DNA of 64,000 bases from Oegoconia quadripuncta (lineage: Eukaryota; Arthropoda; Insecta; Lepidoptera; Autostichidae), in contig OX438743.1 in the NCBI GenBank assembly GCA_949316235.1, positions 31,589,242 through 31,653,241 of the forward strand, given 5' to 3'. The position numbers and the translations under genes are program-made. This document shows, piece after piece, positions 1-12,035 of this stretch. Under the pieces are notes generated by a model. It ran no database searches. It saw nothing but the letters and a program-made list of their open reading frames with translations, and was not told where the DNA came from. Position 1 is the stretch's first letter. Each line of letters begins with the position of its first letter.

Positions 1-637
1 ATATTTTCTTACCAATAAAATTTTAATACAATCTTCAATCTTAGTTTGCTCTCACCTACTGAAAGACTTTTAATATCCTGCTCAAGAACGCCAAAGGCCG
101 TACAATATCCGCAGTACGTGGCCCTTACATATCCTGTCACGTGTGGTGACGTCACGCTTCCTGACTCCCTCACCTCTATGTCACAGCGTATTGTGATATA
201 CAAACTCCTTCGGCGATTACAGGATATTCCGGTCGGTAATATCCGTCGATAAAATGAGCTTGAACTGTGTACACACGACTTTATATTGGATTTTTGTCGC
301 TTGGTGGATGGAGCGTTTGTCGATATACTTATAGCTATATATTCAATATAATGAAAGTAAATGAACTTACATTTTTTTTTATTTACTTTATTGTTTTCAC
401 CATAAACGTTACATCATCAGTGGTTGTATCAAAGTTGCATCAGAGGTTGGTTTGTACAATTTTATAGAAACTTAATTAGGGGAACTCTGACTCCTAAACT
501 AGGATGCCCCGTAATATAGGAGTCAGCGCTCTTCAGAATTTAGAATATAGGTTAGGCAATGTAATGAGCTGATAACAAAGTAAACAGGACCTTATTGTGT
601 TACTCTAAAAACTAAATTAATAATCAAGGTACGCATA
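1..637. other. Intergenic stretch, no gene seen
   Basis: No convincing exon is seen. The stretch holds the E-box/CRE pair listed separately and a 9-bp hairpin (TGACTCCTA at 488-496 facing TAGGAGTCA at 517-525). The rest is ordinary AT-rich sequence. Confidence 0.5.
138..154. promoter_or_regulatory. E-box CACGTG next to a full CRE palindrome
   Basis: CACGTG lies at 138-143 and TGACGTCA at 147-154, three bases apart. CACGTG is the site of class B bHLH factors such as USF, and TGACGTCA is the site of CREB/ATF bZIP factors. No gene start is visible nearby, so use as an enhancer or promoter is inference. Confidence 0.35.
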
Positions 638-639
638 TA

Positions 640-800
640 TGTTACAGCCACAGGACGTCCACAGCTGAAAATAGGCCTCCCCCATATAGAATTCCATAGC
701 AACAGGTTATAAGCGGCCTGCATCCAACGATTTCTCGCTACCTTTATCAAATCGTCTGTCCACCTTGTGCAGTAGACGTTCTACGCTGTGCTTGTGCGTG
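640..800 (-). mobile_element. Non-LTR retrotransposon 3' coding remnant (RTE-like)
   Basis: Read on the minus strand this gives a decayed reverse-transcriptase C-terminus: WTDDLIKVA, then RWMQAA, then a stretch ending near the usual gtggacgtcc tail. This end is common in lepidopteran non-LTR elements. Only about 160 bases remain. Related pieces lie near 2600, 16205, 23285, 44030 and 54430. Confidence 0.6.
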
Positions 801-1324
801 TGTGCCGGAAAATTATAAATTCGGGTATTTTACAAAATACCCAGTAATTACAGGAGTCGTCTAGGCAAAGTATAAATCTTCTATCTTTCTTGAACTCATT
901 TAGATTCATTTATGTCATCTCTCCCTAGGTAATAATGTGCTATGCCTAGCAATTCTATAGAATACTATTCGGAGATCAGGTAATGTAAAAAATCACAATC
1001 GTAGATTGTTCATTCAAAATCAAAAAAAAACTTTAATTCATTAAAGTTTCAATTTTCAATTGCGCCCATGAAAATAATCTTTATAAGACGCATACCTATT
1101 TAAACAAGTATTGGCACTTTCATTAATTTAAATTTTAATGCAGGCATGTTAATCCATAAATCGTGACTTATTATAAAATGTTGCACTCTTGGAAATACAA
1201 TGAATTTGCTTCGGAACTTAATAAAAACGTTCTAAATTAAAAAAATTAAAAAAATATTTATGGCCAGACTAGTCAACGGCTTGTTATAATTTTTTGTATT
1301 ATTGAAAAGAAAAGACATATTTTT
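801..1324. other. Intergenic stretch, nothing recognised
   Basis: AT-rich sequence with A/T runs. No exon, RNA gene or known repeat was recognised. Confidence 0.5.
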
Positions 1325-2336
1325 TTTATTTTTTGTTATATGAGTGGGCGGCAAACGAGCATGCGGTTCACCTGATGGAAAGCAATCACCGCCGCCCATG
1401 GACACCCGCAACACCAAAAGCGTCACAGATGCGTTGCCGGCATTTGAGGAAGGTGTAGGCTCGTTTCTTGAAGGTTTCAATGTCGTACTCGTTCGGGAAT
1501 ACCGCTGCCGGAAGTCCGTTCCACAGGGTGGTCGTACGTGGTAAGAAGTTTCTTGAGAAACGTACAGTGGTAGCCTTCCACTCATCCAGGTGATATGGAT
1601 GGAAATTTAATTTTCGGCGAGAAGTGTATCGGTTAAATTGAGCAGCGGGTATTAGCTCGAACAGTTCTTCAGAACACTCCCCATGAAATATACGATAGAG
1701 AATGCAGAGGGACGCGACGTCTCTTCGCAACGCCAGGGGTTCCAGTTGGTCAGTGAGACTCTCTTGGCCGACAATTCGGACTGCGCGACGTTGAACGCGG
1801 TCAAAAGGAAGAAGCTGGTACTGAGGTGCCCCAGCCCATAGGTGAGAACAATACTCCACGTGCGGCCGAACTTGCGCCTTATAAAGTTGGAGGCGGTGAG
1901 CCGGCGTGAAGTAACGAGCCGCTCTACTGAGCACACCTAACTTTTTGGAGGCCATCTTGGCCTTATCCTCCAGATGACCGCGGAATTGAACGTTACTAGA
2001 GATGTTCACTCCGAGAATCCCAATACTCAGCTTAACATCAAGGGGAGTGCTCTGAAATTGAAGAGACAGGGGAAATGGAATCTTCTTTGCGGTGAATGCG
2101 CAAACTTGTGTCTTTATAGGGTTAAACTTAACTAGGTTGCGAATGCCCCAATTAGAGACTTGGTCTAGTGTGGTCTCGATTTCAGACACAAGCTTGTCCC
2201 GACACTCATCAACGTGCGCCCGAGAAAGATTAGCACGGCCGGCATATAAGGCATCACCCGTACTGTCATCCGCATAACAATGGAAGTCACTGGTTTGTAA
2301 CATATCATTGATATGCAGAAGAAACAGAGTGGGGGA
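1325..2336 (-). mobile_element. 5'-truncated CR1/jockey-like LINE
   Basis: This is the 3' kilobase of a non-LTR retrotransposon. The 5' break is near 2336, where similarity to the conserved SPTLFLLHIND block stops. The 3' end is an A-rich tail near 1325-1345 after a short untranslated region. The 3' sequence recurs at 30722-30870, which confirms an interspersed family. 5' truncation is the usual result of target-primed reverse transcription. The open frame is listed separately. Confidence 0.85.
1386..2336 (-). pseudogene. Reverse transcriptase C-terminal half of a LINE
   Basis: About 305 residues stay open from the Met at 2303 to the stop at 1386, and the frame is open a little upstream to the truncation. 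The catalytic motif CYADDST is present near the start of what remains. It is followed by the thumb and C-terminal region, with KLGVLSRAARYFTP, QLYKAQVRPHVEYCSHLWAG, RRDVASLCILYRIFHGECS and the end block [11 protein letters not shown]. This order is typical of CR1/jockey-clade reverse transcriptases. The endonuclease and the first catalytic aspartate block are missing, so it cannot act alone. The long unbroken frame suggests a fairly recent insertion. Confidence 0.85.
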
Positions 2337-2599
2337 TTTTCGTACACGTTTAGATGTGATAGATACATCCAGTTAAAGTTGAATAACGATTTCCTCTCCG
2401 TTTTAATTTTGTTTCCATTCAACTGTACTATGACAATGTTCACAGCACACACACAAAACATGGCCACAAACCATCTCGTTAACACCAGCTTCCGAAAATA
2501 AGAACTATTTTGGAATCTGTTCCTAATGCCACAGATAGGCGCACATACAAACGATGTAGGCTCCATACTTATAACACCTACCTTATTATACCACTAAAA
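2337..2599. other. Intergenic stretch, nothing recognised
   Basis: Open frames here are short shadows. The text between the LINE 5' break and the next repeat gives no clear signal. Confidence 0.45.
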
Positions 2600-2745
2600 T
2601 AAAGGTCATGGGATGTCGCTGGATGCGGGCCGCTTCCAACCAGTCACTCTGGAAATCTATGGCCACCATAGAATTGGCCATAGGGCCACCATAGAAATGT
2701 TCAGCAGTGCACGTCCTATGGCTGATATGATGATGATAATGTATA
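2600..2745 (+). mobile_element. RTE-like LINE tail ending in ATG repeats
   Basis: The plus strand encodes a decayed RWMRAASNQS-type end, followed by the tail cagcagtgcacgtcctatggctg and a run of atgatgatg. The ATG-repeat end is a usual signature of this lepidopteran LINE tail. The middle carries an inverted duplication (ctatggccaccatag then ggccatagggccaccatag). Confidence 0.65.
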
Positions 2746-4445
2746 CCAGAGAGGCAATAAGAATTAGGACTATGACACCCTTGTTTTTGCATCGGGGGTT
2801 AACTTTAAGCAGAATTCGCCTTTCGTGTACTAGAACATGTGTAGACATACTTACTACTCGACTTTTTAAACAAAGGCTTGCCACCATATATTAGTTGTAG
2901 ATGTTTCATGAAATAACAATTTTTTATTTCAAAAAAACAATTTTACTGTACAAGGGTATTCAGTACACACCTACTTTTAACAAATACTAGCTTACGGACG
3001 CGACTCCTCTCGCGTGTTTTTTTTCGCGAGGTAATAAGTAGCCTAGCCTTCCCACCTCTCAAGTATTCTTAAAAGGGTTTATGCCGCACAGAATTCCTAA
3101 TTAAGTTTCAGGTCCAAATTTTTCGGAATGATTAAACAGATTCCATTGAAACTTTATACGCATACATAACCACATTAGATCTATAAAGTTAGTAGAGAAC
3201 ATTTTTTATAAGAGTATTGAAACTATAAATGCATTTAAATTCGATATTTTAAAAATCTTGTCAGCTAACTTTTTTAAACCTACATATAATGATTTATTAG
3301 AATCAGTTCATTCATTTCAGAAAATTAGGAATATGTATGTATGACGTGTGGGGTAGACCCTCATAAGCAAAGTAACTGTAACTCTGTAACACAGTGAAAG
3401 AAAGACAATCAAACTCCTGCAATGTGACTGCAATATCTTTGAAAGAATTTGAGAAAACCTCGTAGAGCTGCTATCGTCTCTAACTGATTTGGTGAACAAT
3501 TCATGCTATTTAATTAGAAATATTTAGTACAAAAACGTTAATAAATTATTTGGACAGCAGATATAATTATATTTTCACGAAGAGAAGGTGTTCGTAGAAA
3601 TGTATGAAATGACTAGCGTGCACTCATGACTTGGTCTTAAAAACGAACTTTATGATTCGACTATTCCTTTCAAATTGGGGGTAGAGCACATGTTATAGAA
3701 GGCGACACAATACTTTTGTTAACACTATGTAACAAGTCAACCCTAAGAAAGAACGATATTGAAGAGAGCATTCGTAATGGAATCAAAGATCAGGGTGGCA
3801 CTTAAAAAAAACGAAGGTTAAGAATGACGTTGTGCTGACGTTAGCTGTCGATCAATAAAAAACAGCACTCATTATTAATCTATGTTATAAATCTTCTTCT
3901 TAAAACTGGAGGTAAATGCCAAATGAAAAAGGTCTAGAAGTATAAGTTCATTAGTCATACCTACCTATACCCGTTCAGTAAGACGTACTGCGCCGACCCC
4001 AAATAAATTGGGACCAGAGCAAGAAGTATGTCATATATATCTCCATCATTTCATCAACCATGAAATTTGTAAATACTATAACTAAACGGATTATTGTCTT
4101 TGATTTTGACACATGACTGAATCTACGCCACCTGTTTAATGCACTATTTTTTAAAATTGTCACCTGGAATAAGCCCTCATTATAATGAGTTATAATTTGG
4201 CGCAATCGCCATGCATTAGATGCAGATTTTTGATTTCCGCATCATTGACATTGGTGACCATCATCGTCTATTCTCTTCTGTTCACGATGAAGCTCTTAGT
4301 CGGCTTTTACGTCAATTGTAGCTGTACTCGTACGAGTGTGTACAGATGTAAGTATACAAATAAATCTATAGAACCCGATTTGCATCCACTTAGTAAAAAC
4401 ATCATCTAATGTTTCGTCATCGTAGCGATTTCAAATTTTTCAAGC
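2746..4445. other. Intergenic stretch with small repeat scraps
   Basis: No exon was found. A scrap near 2775-2815 (acacccttgtttttgcatcgggggtt) and one at 3985-4025 (gcgccgaccccaaataaattgg) match tails of common lepidopteran repeats. The remainder is AT-rich. Confidence 0.4.
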
Positions 4446-4538
4446 TTTTCTTTTATGCACAACGGGTTGGTATGTATTGAGGTCAAGTGACCTCAATCAC
4501 ACCTGATGTTAAGTGTAGATGAGGTCAAAGTCACTTCC
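4446..4538 (-). mobile_element. SINE A fragment with an inner inverted duplication
   Basis: This is the tail of the SINE A family (ttatgcacaacgggttgg), cut after about 90 bases. Where other copies read gtacttgacctcaatc, this copy has ATTGAGGTCA (4476-4485), two bases, then TGACCTCAAT (4488-4497). That is a perfect 10-bp fold-back duplication of SINE sequence. Confidence 0.8.
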
Positions 4539-4999
4539 AATATTATTCCAATAATATTATGCTATCATTGCGCTGATCTTACGATGAAGCCGAGAAGTGA
4601 ATATAGGAACTTCATTGGTTACTAATAAACGCAACGAGTTTGGACTTGCCTGGATAATGGTATATGGTAATAGGACTATTACCCTATAACCTATATTATA
4701 TAGGGTGAAGGTATATTTTTAATGTTTTTTCGACATGGCATTTGTGTGCACCATCCTTAATCTGTCCGTAGTAACGCCGCGTCTATATAAAAGCAGATCG
4801 ACAGTAAAACATTTTACGATGGTACCCACTGAATGTGTGTTGAGTGTTGAATCCCACATACAATGTTTTATATTTTCCTCTGTGCCGTAGCTCTCCTACA
4901 TTGCTTAGAATACATAAAACTATGTCCTTGGCAGTTATATGGATAGCTGCCTTGAGGTAAACCATTTGGCTATTTTCACAGACTCAGTGCTTTAATTAA
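4539..4999. other. Intergenic stretch, nothing recognised
   Basis: AT-rich spacer. A small stem is formed by accctata facing tatagggt near 4680-4710. No exon is seen. Confidence 0.4.
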
Positions 5000-5283
5000 T
5001 CGCCTCCATGGTTCAATGTAAACAACATAGCGCGGGGTAAATGTTTAGTACTCGGTTTGGTTGGTGGTTGAGCATTTTAAATGTCCGCCTGCCTAGCTAC
5101 CACCTGTCTACCTCCAACAGGAATGTTAATGGCATTGTTGTGTTCAGGTGGTCAGATATAAGATAGCCGGTCCCCCAAATAAGTTGGGGTTTCCGAGTCA
5201 CTACGCTTCCTTCGGCCTCATCTTCACTTAACATCAGGTGAGATTGAGGTCAACTTCTAATCCGTTGTGCATAAAAAAAATGT
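5000..5283 (+). mobile_element. SINE A copy lacking its B box
   Basis: The head cgcctccatggttcaatgtaa is present (box A region), but sequence then jumps from aacatag to cgcggggtaaatg. The internal B box ggttcgatccc is deleted. The body and the gttgtgcat-plus-A tail are intact. Such a copy should not support RNA polymerase III transcription. Confidence 0.85.
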
Positions 5284-6119
5284 TAGGAACCCTCAGGGTA
5301 AAAGTTCCACTCTTTTAATTAGATATTAGGTACAATCAACCAACTACTAATTATTTAGATAAATTCGGAAGGCAATTATACTATAACATTGTTACTGAGA
5401 GTGGATATCGAGGAATATAAATATATATTATATAATACTAGTAGTAGTAGTACTACATGATAGATGATTATCTATCATCCATCTATAATATACTTGGCTG
5501 AAGTTGGGCAGATCAATTACTTTTCCTTTCCTTCAGAACTAGTAATGAATAAACTTAAGCTAACTCAGATTAGATACCTAGGTACTAGAAACTTCAAATA
5601 CCTGATTGGAAAATATACGAACATGACATTTGCAAAAACTGGTCAAAAGACATGGACATGGCAAGATGGCACTGAAACATGGACTATGGGCCTCATATAA
5701 GAAGGCTCAAGGTTACGCAACGAATTATGGACAGAGTTAGCGTTCGTCGAAGTAGTATTCTGTCGCTGTATAGTTTATCGCACAACCAATGTGTATCGAC
5801 CAACCAACGACCGGCAACAGCGACCAACGGAGTATCGGAACTACGATCTTTCGAACCAGAGTTCTTCGCACATTTGTATTTCGATGTTAAATTACCGACT
5901 CGTTATTAATAGACTATTGAAACTGGACGTAACTGACAAATAAAAAAGGTCTAGAGAATTATAAGTGAATGTCACGTACGGGCGGTACAAAATTGGGTTA
6001 CGTGTAATAAAAAAATGGATAATTTTCAAAATGTTTTTAAAGATATTAAGTAAAATTTGTATGACTATTAATTTAGGAGCCCCTTAGAAAACAAATGGTC
6101 ATCCAGATAAACCAAATTA
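5284..6119. other. Intergenic stretch, nothing recognised
   Basis: Short open frames near 5464-5909 show no recognisable domain. A short AGT repeat lies near 5440-5455. Confidence 0.4.
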
Positions 6120-6590
6120 ACCATGTTAAAAGCTAAATATCTTTCAAAGGCTTAATCAATCTCTATCAAGCGTCGCTAAAAACCTACTCCCGAGTACGGT
6201 CATAAATATGAAAAACAAGCTTTAGAAAACTCCCGTATGATGAGCATCCAAGTACACCAAAAACTGTTTTCGAAACGGCATAACCGATTTTCATCAAATA
6301 TGGCTAATAACCTGTCCTCTCGTTTAGTCTTTAATATAAAAACAACCGCACTCAAATCCGACCATGCATCGAGCTCAAATCAGACCACGCATTAGTGAGA
6401 TATATTATCTAGACGCATGCACACACCAGCGCCCCTCAAACAAATAAAAAATACCAAATTTCTGCTCTATAGCACTAATAATCTGCGAATAAAACAGCTG
6501 AAATTTCATCTGTACAGACTGACTCACGAACATGGCTAAACTATAAGGGTTTCTCGTACCCTAAAAACCTACAGAACCTTAACAACATGC
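6120..6590 (+). repeat. Decayed interspersed repeat of the ctaaatatctt/accgatttt type
   Basis: The signature is gctaaatatctttc, then a stretch reading cggcataaccgattttcatcaaatatggctaa, then a caaatcg-type segment and an acacac-rich part. The same order occurs at 12870-13190 and 19180-19390, with scraps near 37290, 37870, 42620 and 61410. It probably belongs to a Helitron-like or MITE family common in Lepidoptera. The class is not settled from this window. Confidence 0.55.
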
Positions 6591-7107
6591 TAATATTATT
6601 CTCGGCCCCAACTATTTTCAATTGCGAGGAAGATGCATAACAAAAACCATGACTAACATAATCGTTGACTGACTAAAAAGTTAAACTTACGAGCGTTACC
6701 AACATCCTACACTTATATTAGAAACTCTTATTAAATCCTTGTTAACTAATATGTACCTTGGTACGTCTGAAAAGTAATGGCAGCAAAAATCATATTAATA
6801 GTTTTACGAAATGTAAATGCTCAATTAAAAAAAAAACCAGACCATGTGCGTGTCAAACCCTTTCGTAGTGAGAGTATACGTTTTATTAAAATACAAAGTT
6901 ATTATGTTGTTTTTTTTTTCATTCGTTTATTATTTAATTCTTTTTTTTATTTTTGTTACAACTTGTACCTATAAGTAAGCTGGTGTTGATACAGGCTTGT
7001 CTAGTGAGGAGACCAAAAGGAACACTCAAAATATGCTTTCTCCAAAACATATCTCATATATTTAAGATCCTCCTCATCTATTGAAGTATTGTTTTGCAAT
7101 AATAATT
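6591..7107. other. Intergenic stretch, nothing recognised
   Basis: AT-rich sequence with T runs near 6905-6955. No exon is seen. Confidence 0.4.
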
Positions 7108-7258
7108 TTTTTCTATGCACAACGGGTTGGAACTTGACCTCAATCACACCTGATGTTAAGTGAAGATGAGGTCGAAGGTGAAAGTGTACTTACCCGGAAA
7201 CCCCAACACATTTGGGGGACTGGCTATCTTATCACTGACAACCGGAACACAACATTTC
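7108..7258 (-). mobile_element. SINE A, 5'-truncated
   Basis: The tail and the second half of the body are clear (tatgcacaacgggttgg to acaaccggaacacaacat). The tRNA-like head is missing, as expected for a reverse-transcribed copy truncated at its 5' end. Confidence 0.88.
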
Positions 7259-7689
7259 ATTATAATTAAGCAAAATTTCAGGAATATAGCACTAGAAACT
7301 GCGATTAAAACAACTGTGTTTATACAGACAAACATGGCGAAACTTTCTCTTACATGTCTGCTACCAACCACTGTATAAAATTTCACATAAAAACCTAACG
7401 TCATGTCTTTTTACCGAAACAATTTGGCCAGATATATTACAAACTTTGATTTTCGGTTTTCCAAACATTAAAAGTTTGCTTTGCGGGAAAACCTAGCGTG
7501 AAATACCCTATCTCCGTATCCTATTTCCATATTAATTGTAACTGAATCACTAATTGTTTGAATGTGAGTGTGACACTGACATGAATTGACGTATGGTAAA
7601 TGTAGGTCACAAACATGATAGGCATATTCGTATATATACCACAAATAATTGAAAAATAATAAGTTGTTGCGTTTTTGTTAGGTATATAA

Positions 7690-7850
7690 AACCTTTTTAC
7701 CCGACTGCATAAGGAAGAAGGGCAATGGTTTTCGAGTGTATGTTTATATGTTACCTTCTGTAGCCTAAACGGCTTGATCGATTTCGAAGAGCATAGTGTC
7801 ATTGGATTCGTCTTGAACCCTGGAGCGTCGTCCAACATTGCGTCCGTAAA
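7690..7850 (+). repeat. Repeat F (tttttacccgactgc type)
   Basis: The segment starts cctttttacccgactgcataaggaag and runs through ctgtagcctaaacggcttgatcgatttcgaag. A reversed copy lies inside the MITE at 53695-54334 (about 53830-53975). This shows an interspersed family with no coding capacity. Confidence 0.6.
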
Positions 7851-9120
7851 ATGCTGAATATGCGTCGGATTTCTTGGTTTTTAAACTTAAATTGTAATTT
7901 ACAAGATGGAGTGTCTCACTTGTTTTCTCGGGGTAAAATAGCCTTAAAATGTAAAACTGTCTGTTTCAAAATGTTCCTTATGAATTTACTAATTATAGAA
8001 TTATTTTTCACTTTGACTATATGTATGTAAGTATGAGATAATTCTACATGTTATACTTATTTGGCTCCACCGAAACAATGAAAACTTTATGTATACATGA
8101 ACCTGAACACCGACTTTCCTTACAAGCCTGTAGGAACACAGCTGCTGCGTCAGCGCTCCCGTCTGCCCCGCGCTTGACATACCACGGCAGTCGTTGTCGC
8201 GCACTCACGGGCATTGGTCAGTTTTATATGGATAATTACCCTTTGTAACTCTATATAATCTGGTGCCTATTTTATACAAAATATAGTCCCACGGACAAGT
8301 TAACCTAATCTATTCGATTATTTTCTAATCCCGCAATACTGAGTCAAGGACGATCGCAACCTTACCTTAGGGTTCCGTAGTGCTAAAAATAGACATTCAT
8401 TAATAAACACATGAACAAGTCGAATTCAACCACATTTCTCGTGAGATAATTATCAAAATTAACAACAAGAAATATGCGACTACCTAAATTGTTTTCAAAC
8501 TGAGGAAAAAAGTAAAAATTTAGAATTAGTCTACCCGATTTTTGCTGCATTTTTTCCGTTACTTTCTCAATTTCACAAGAACGTAAGTCGCATAAAGATT
8601 TTGATTAATTTTGATCTTTAGCTCATAATAAATACGGCATCATTTAGCTTGTAAGGAAGTTCGATCTACCTAGTCCAAACAATCCTAGGATCATGATGGA
8701 AAAAATTTTTAGCTTCATGGACATTATGAACCTGAAGGGATGTAGTTACTACCGAATAACTCTACTAGTTCAAAAGTGTACAACCGAAACGTTGAAGTTT
8801 TCATCATTTATTACAAACTTTAACTTTCGAAGAAACATCCATCAAATGCCCGAATTATTTATGTAACTTAGCAATAACGTCCTCATAAACTATAGCTAGC
8901 GATTATTAGTACAATATAGCATCAATTCAGTGACGTCCGAATTCCTAAGAAAAAGTAAAATAAATAAAACAATAAAATTTACACCCACTTAGACTCCACA
9001 GTTCTGCTGTCTGTACTAGTAATTAGTGAGACCGTCGTACATAGCTCGCCGTATATAATGTAATTATGCACGTTCGTACATACACCGCTCTAAAATACCC
9101 GTTGAACAATTTGGAACTAG
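7851..9120. other. Intergenic stretch, nothing recognised
   Basis: A CpG-richer patch at 8130-8215 is conspicuous in AT-rich surroundings. Its open frames carry no domain. The rest is AT-rich. Confidence 0.4.
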
Positions 9121-9311
9121 AGGCGAAGTTGGAAACCGCGGCAGACGTCGGCCATCTTGCCGTTGTCATGGTTACGGCCGCGAATTGTCTGTTCACTACC
9201 TGAAAATTGTAAATAACTTCTCGCTTTGTTGTTTATCTGTGTCGAGTTGAGTGAGAGACATTATAATAGTTGTGACTTATTGGTGGTTTTCAAAAGATTC
9301 ATAAAGTATAG
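9121..9311 (+). promoter_or_regulatory. Candidate promoter and non-coding first exon
   Basis: This GC-rich island holds GCCATCTTG (9151-9159, the reverse of a YY1/Pho-type AAGATGGC core) directly followed by GTTGTCATGGTTAC (9162-9175). The latter matches the RFX X-box at 10 of 12 defined positions. A fair donor follows, TATAG|GTAAAC, with the exon end at 9311. No coding exon was found downstream that clearly joins it, so assignment to a gene is not possible. Confidence 0.3.
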
Positions 9312-10157
9312 GTAAACTTTTTGTAACTCGTTATTCAGGTGATCAAAAATAATAGCCTCTAAATAAAATGGTAACATTATATACAAATGAGAAATTTTAC
9401 ACATTATGTAGGTGTGGTAGAGTGTAGAGTTTACAATAAATCAATCGTTTCCCGTCGACGCAAACGTCCATCGAAACTGCATCTTGCATAACATAGCGCT
9501 TTTCATGGCCACACGAGCCGCCAAGTTAGTATTTTGAAAATTTTAATGCATTAACAGTACCCAACCCAGGACTAAAAAATTGCATGGGTACGGAGCGGTC
9601 AGTCATTGAGCCAAGGCGAAGCCCCACAGGGGCGGCTTGAAACAGTCAGATGGCCACTACTCTGACACTGCTCGCGTGCAGGTCTATGGCCCATACCCTC
9701 TCCTAATGAAAGAAAGCTGTGCCCCAACCAGTAAACTCATGACTGTTAATGTGATATTTAGGGACAACTTTCGTATCTATGTTCTATCATAGAATAACTG
9801 GGACTAGTTACAATAAACGTCACATTTCCATAAAAATAGGAATTAGCAAAATGTGCGAGTCGAGTGTCACTAAAATTGGTCCCCGATCCAAGTGCGTCGC
9901 CCTCCACATTCCTCCTTTCCTGGCTACATCACAATTCGGTGCAGTATTTCAATATAAATGTTGGTCCGCCATTAGCAGTCAGAGAGCGGGGCTCGGCGAT
10001 CCACAGATATGAGGACTTCACTACCCTTACGGATAGGGGGTAAGAAAGTATGGAGAGAGTAACCATTCTTTATTATCATTACCCCAATAGACGTGTAATG
10101 CGAAACACTTCGCGCGTTTTCTGCACTATTACTTTATAATTTCTTTGAAAAAAAAAA
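9312..10157. other. Intergenic stretch, nothing recognised
   Basis: No exon is recognised. A moderately GC-rich patch lies at 9590-9720 without a readable domain. Confidence 0.4.
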
Positions 10158-10197
10158 GTCTTTTTATGCACGCCGGGTTCGTACTTGACCTCAATTT
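10158..10197 (-). mobile_element. SINE A tail scrap
   Basis: About 40 bases match the SINE A 3' end (ttatgcacgccgggttcgtacttgacctcaat). Confidence 0.65.
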
Positions 10198-10635
10198 AAG
10201 GGTATTGGATTAACGTCATTAGTATTTTATCAATTAACTTTTGCTACACAGCAATAATGTATGGCGATGTTCACATGTGTTCCCTGTAATCTATCATACT
10301 CATGTACGGAAACATTAAAACAATCTTTAAAGACTAATACTAGGAATTTAATAAGTATTTAATAATGTTCATAAGTGTCCAATACCTTCACGCAACTAAT
10401 GAGACAAGTGAGCAATTACTTTATGTTTTGGCTTACAGCGCCACGTATTTCAAAGTGTAAAGAGTGGATGGTCTCTGTTCATTATATTTGTGAAGGTCAT
10501 ATATGCATCACAGTATTCTTCAAATGACCTATATTTCATTTAAAGTACATGTTGCATCACTTTTTAATTTTGCAGGTTGCTGAAATAGGCTTATGCATAC
10601 GATAGCATTTTGTTAGGTTTTATAGCCCCAGGAAG
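10198..10635. other. Intergenic stretch, nothing recognised
   Basis: AT-rich sequence without a readable feature. Confidence 0.4.
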
Positions 10636-10950
10636 CGTTGGTGGGTCAGCGGTTAAGACGCGGTCTCCCAATTTGAGAGGTTCGGTTTCGATTCCCAGGC
10701 AGACCATGTACCAATGAGTTTCTAAATTTAATTTAATTACTTATGGCCATTTATCCGACTGCTCTTAGAACAGTAAAGGAAAACATCGTAAGGAAATCTG
10801 CTTGCCTGAGAAATAAAAATTCAATGGCATGTGAAGTCCTCAACCCGCATTGGGCCAGCGTGGTGGACTACGGCCTATGCTCCCTCATTATACGAGGGAA
10901 GGCCTGTATCCCTGCAGTGGGATGTTTATGGACAGATGATGATGATATAG
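10636..10950 (+). mobile_element. SINE C, near full length
   Basis: The tRNA-like head carries a box A-like gggtcagcgg and a B box (ggtttcgattcc) with one extra T. The body runs through ccgactgctcttagaac, aaaacatcgtaaggaaa and gcattgggccagcgtggtggac. It ends cagtgggatgtttatgg plus gatgatgat, which is the tail of an RTE-type LINE. Mobilisation by that LINE's reverse transcriptase is inferred from the shared tail. Compare 43464-43725 and 27419-27505. Confidence 0.85.
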
Positions 10951-11699
10951 CTCCAGTCCAGTGTATCTTTATATTGATTAAGTAATCCTTCAAATTTCTG
11001 TAATTCAGATTTTCTCGTTGATCTCAATCACGGTTAATATTCTGTTCTATTGCTTAGGTACATACCTAATTTATAAAAATATTTCATTAACCATTTACTT
11101 CGACGTAGAAGTATTTGGAAATCAATTGCTTGCGGTCACTGTGACCGCCGCGGTGCTCCAAAGCCGCAAACTGTCTGATAAAGTTGTACGCTCATACAAT
11201 TTTTCACGTAAACAAGTACCTACGCGTTACTGAAGTTAAATCGAAACAAAACTCACACTTTACATATAAGTAGATCGTGAATCAAAACATTATAGGGATC
11301 ACGACAGACAGTCCATCGCCATACTATGCATCTACAGAGGACAGACAGGCAGTAGTTGTGAAGCACTCTTCATTTCGAATGCCTGTCCACGCGCCTCCTC
11401 CGCACTCCCCCCGTGTACACACCGTGGATGGACGAACGAAGACGTTGTTACTGTGCACATTGGAGGTGGCACCTTTAAAAGATTATGGGTGTGTTATTTA
11501 TGATCGATACAAACTTGGATGCAATGGTGGTAGCCAGTAGTAGGTAGTATTTGAAAGTGCCCTATGACCAACCAAACCGAATTACTGCCATCTACTACGT
11601 CAGGGTGTGTTTCTATTATTGAATGGATTTCATTCTGCGTGATTCGAGGTCAAATATCTTCGTTATCCACTCCGAACTTTCGTCGCTAGATTATTCGTT
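10951..11699. other. Intergenic stretch, nothing recognised
   Basis: A CpG-rich patch lies near 11380-11430. An isolated SINE A-like scrap (gaccaaccaaaccgaatta) lies near 11567-11585. Confidence 0.4.
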
Positions 11700-12035
11700 G
11701 TTTTATGCACAACGGGTTAGCACTTGACCTCAATCACACCTGATGTTAATTGAAGATGAGGCCGAAGGTGGACCCGGAAACCCTATCTTATTTGGGGAAC
11801 AGGCATCTTTTCTCTGACAACCGAAACATAACAATGCTATTAACATTGCTGTTTGGGGGCAGACTCAGATAACATGGTGGTAGCTGACCAGGCGGACATT
11901 TAAACTTCGTTATTGTAAACTTTCGAAGTCGTATCTGTCGGTGTTTCAGATCTCTAGGTGATAAAGTGGACTCTACTCTAAAGATGTACCCCGCTGGGAA
12001 ATGAACCCGCGATTTTTATTTTGTAAGCCCTATAA
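11700..12035 (-). mobile_element. SINE A, interrupted near its head
   Basis: Tail and body are clear from ttatgcacaacgggtt to ggcggacatttaaac. About 70 unrelated bases (roughly 11915-11983) follow. Then head sequence resumes with gtaccccgctgggaaatgaacccgcg. The head is decayed at its end. Confidence 0.8.
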
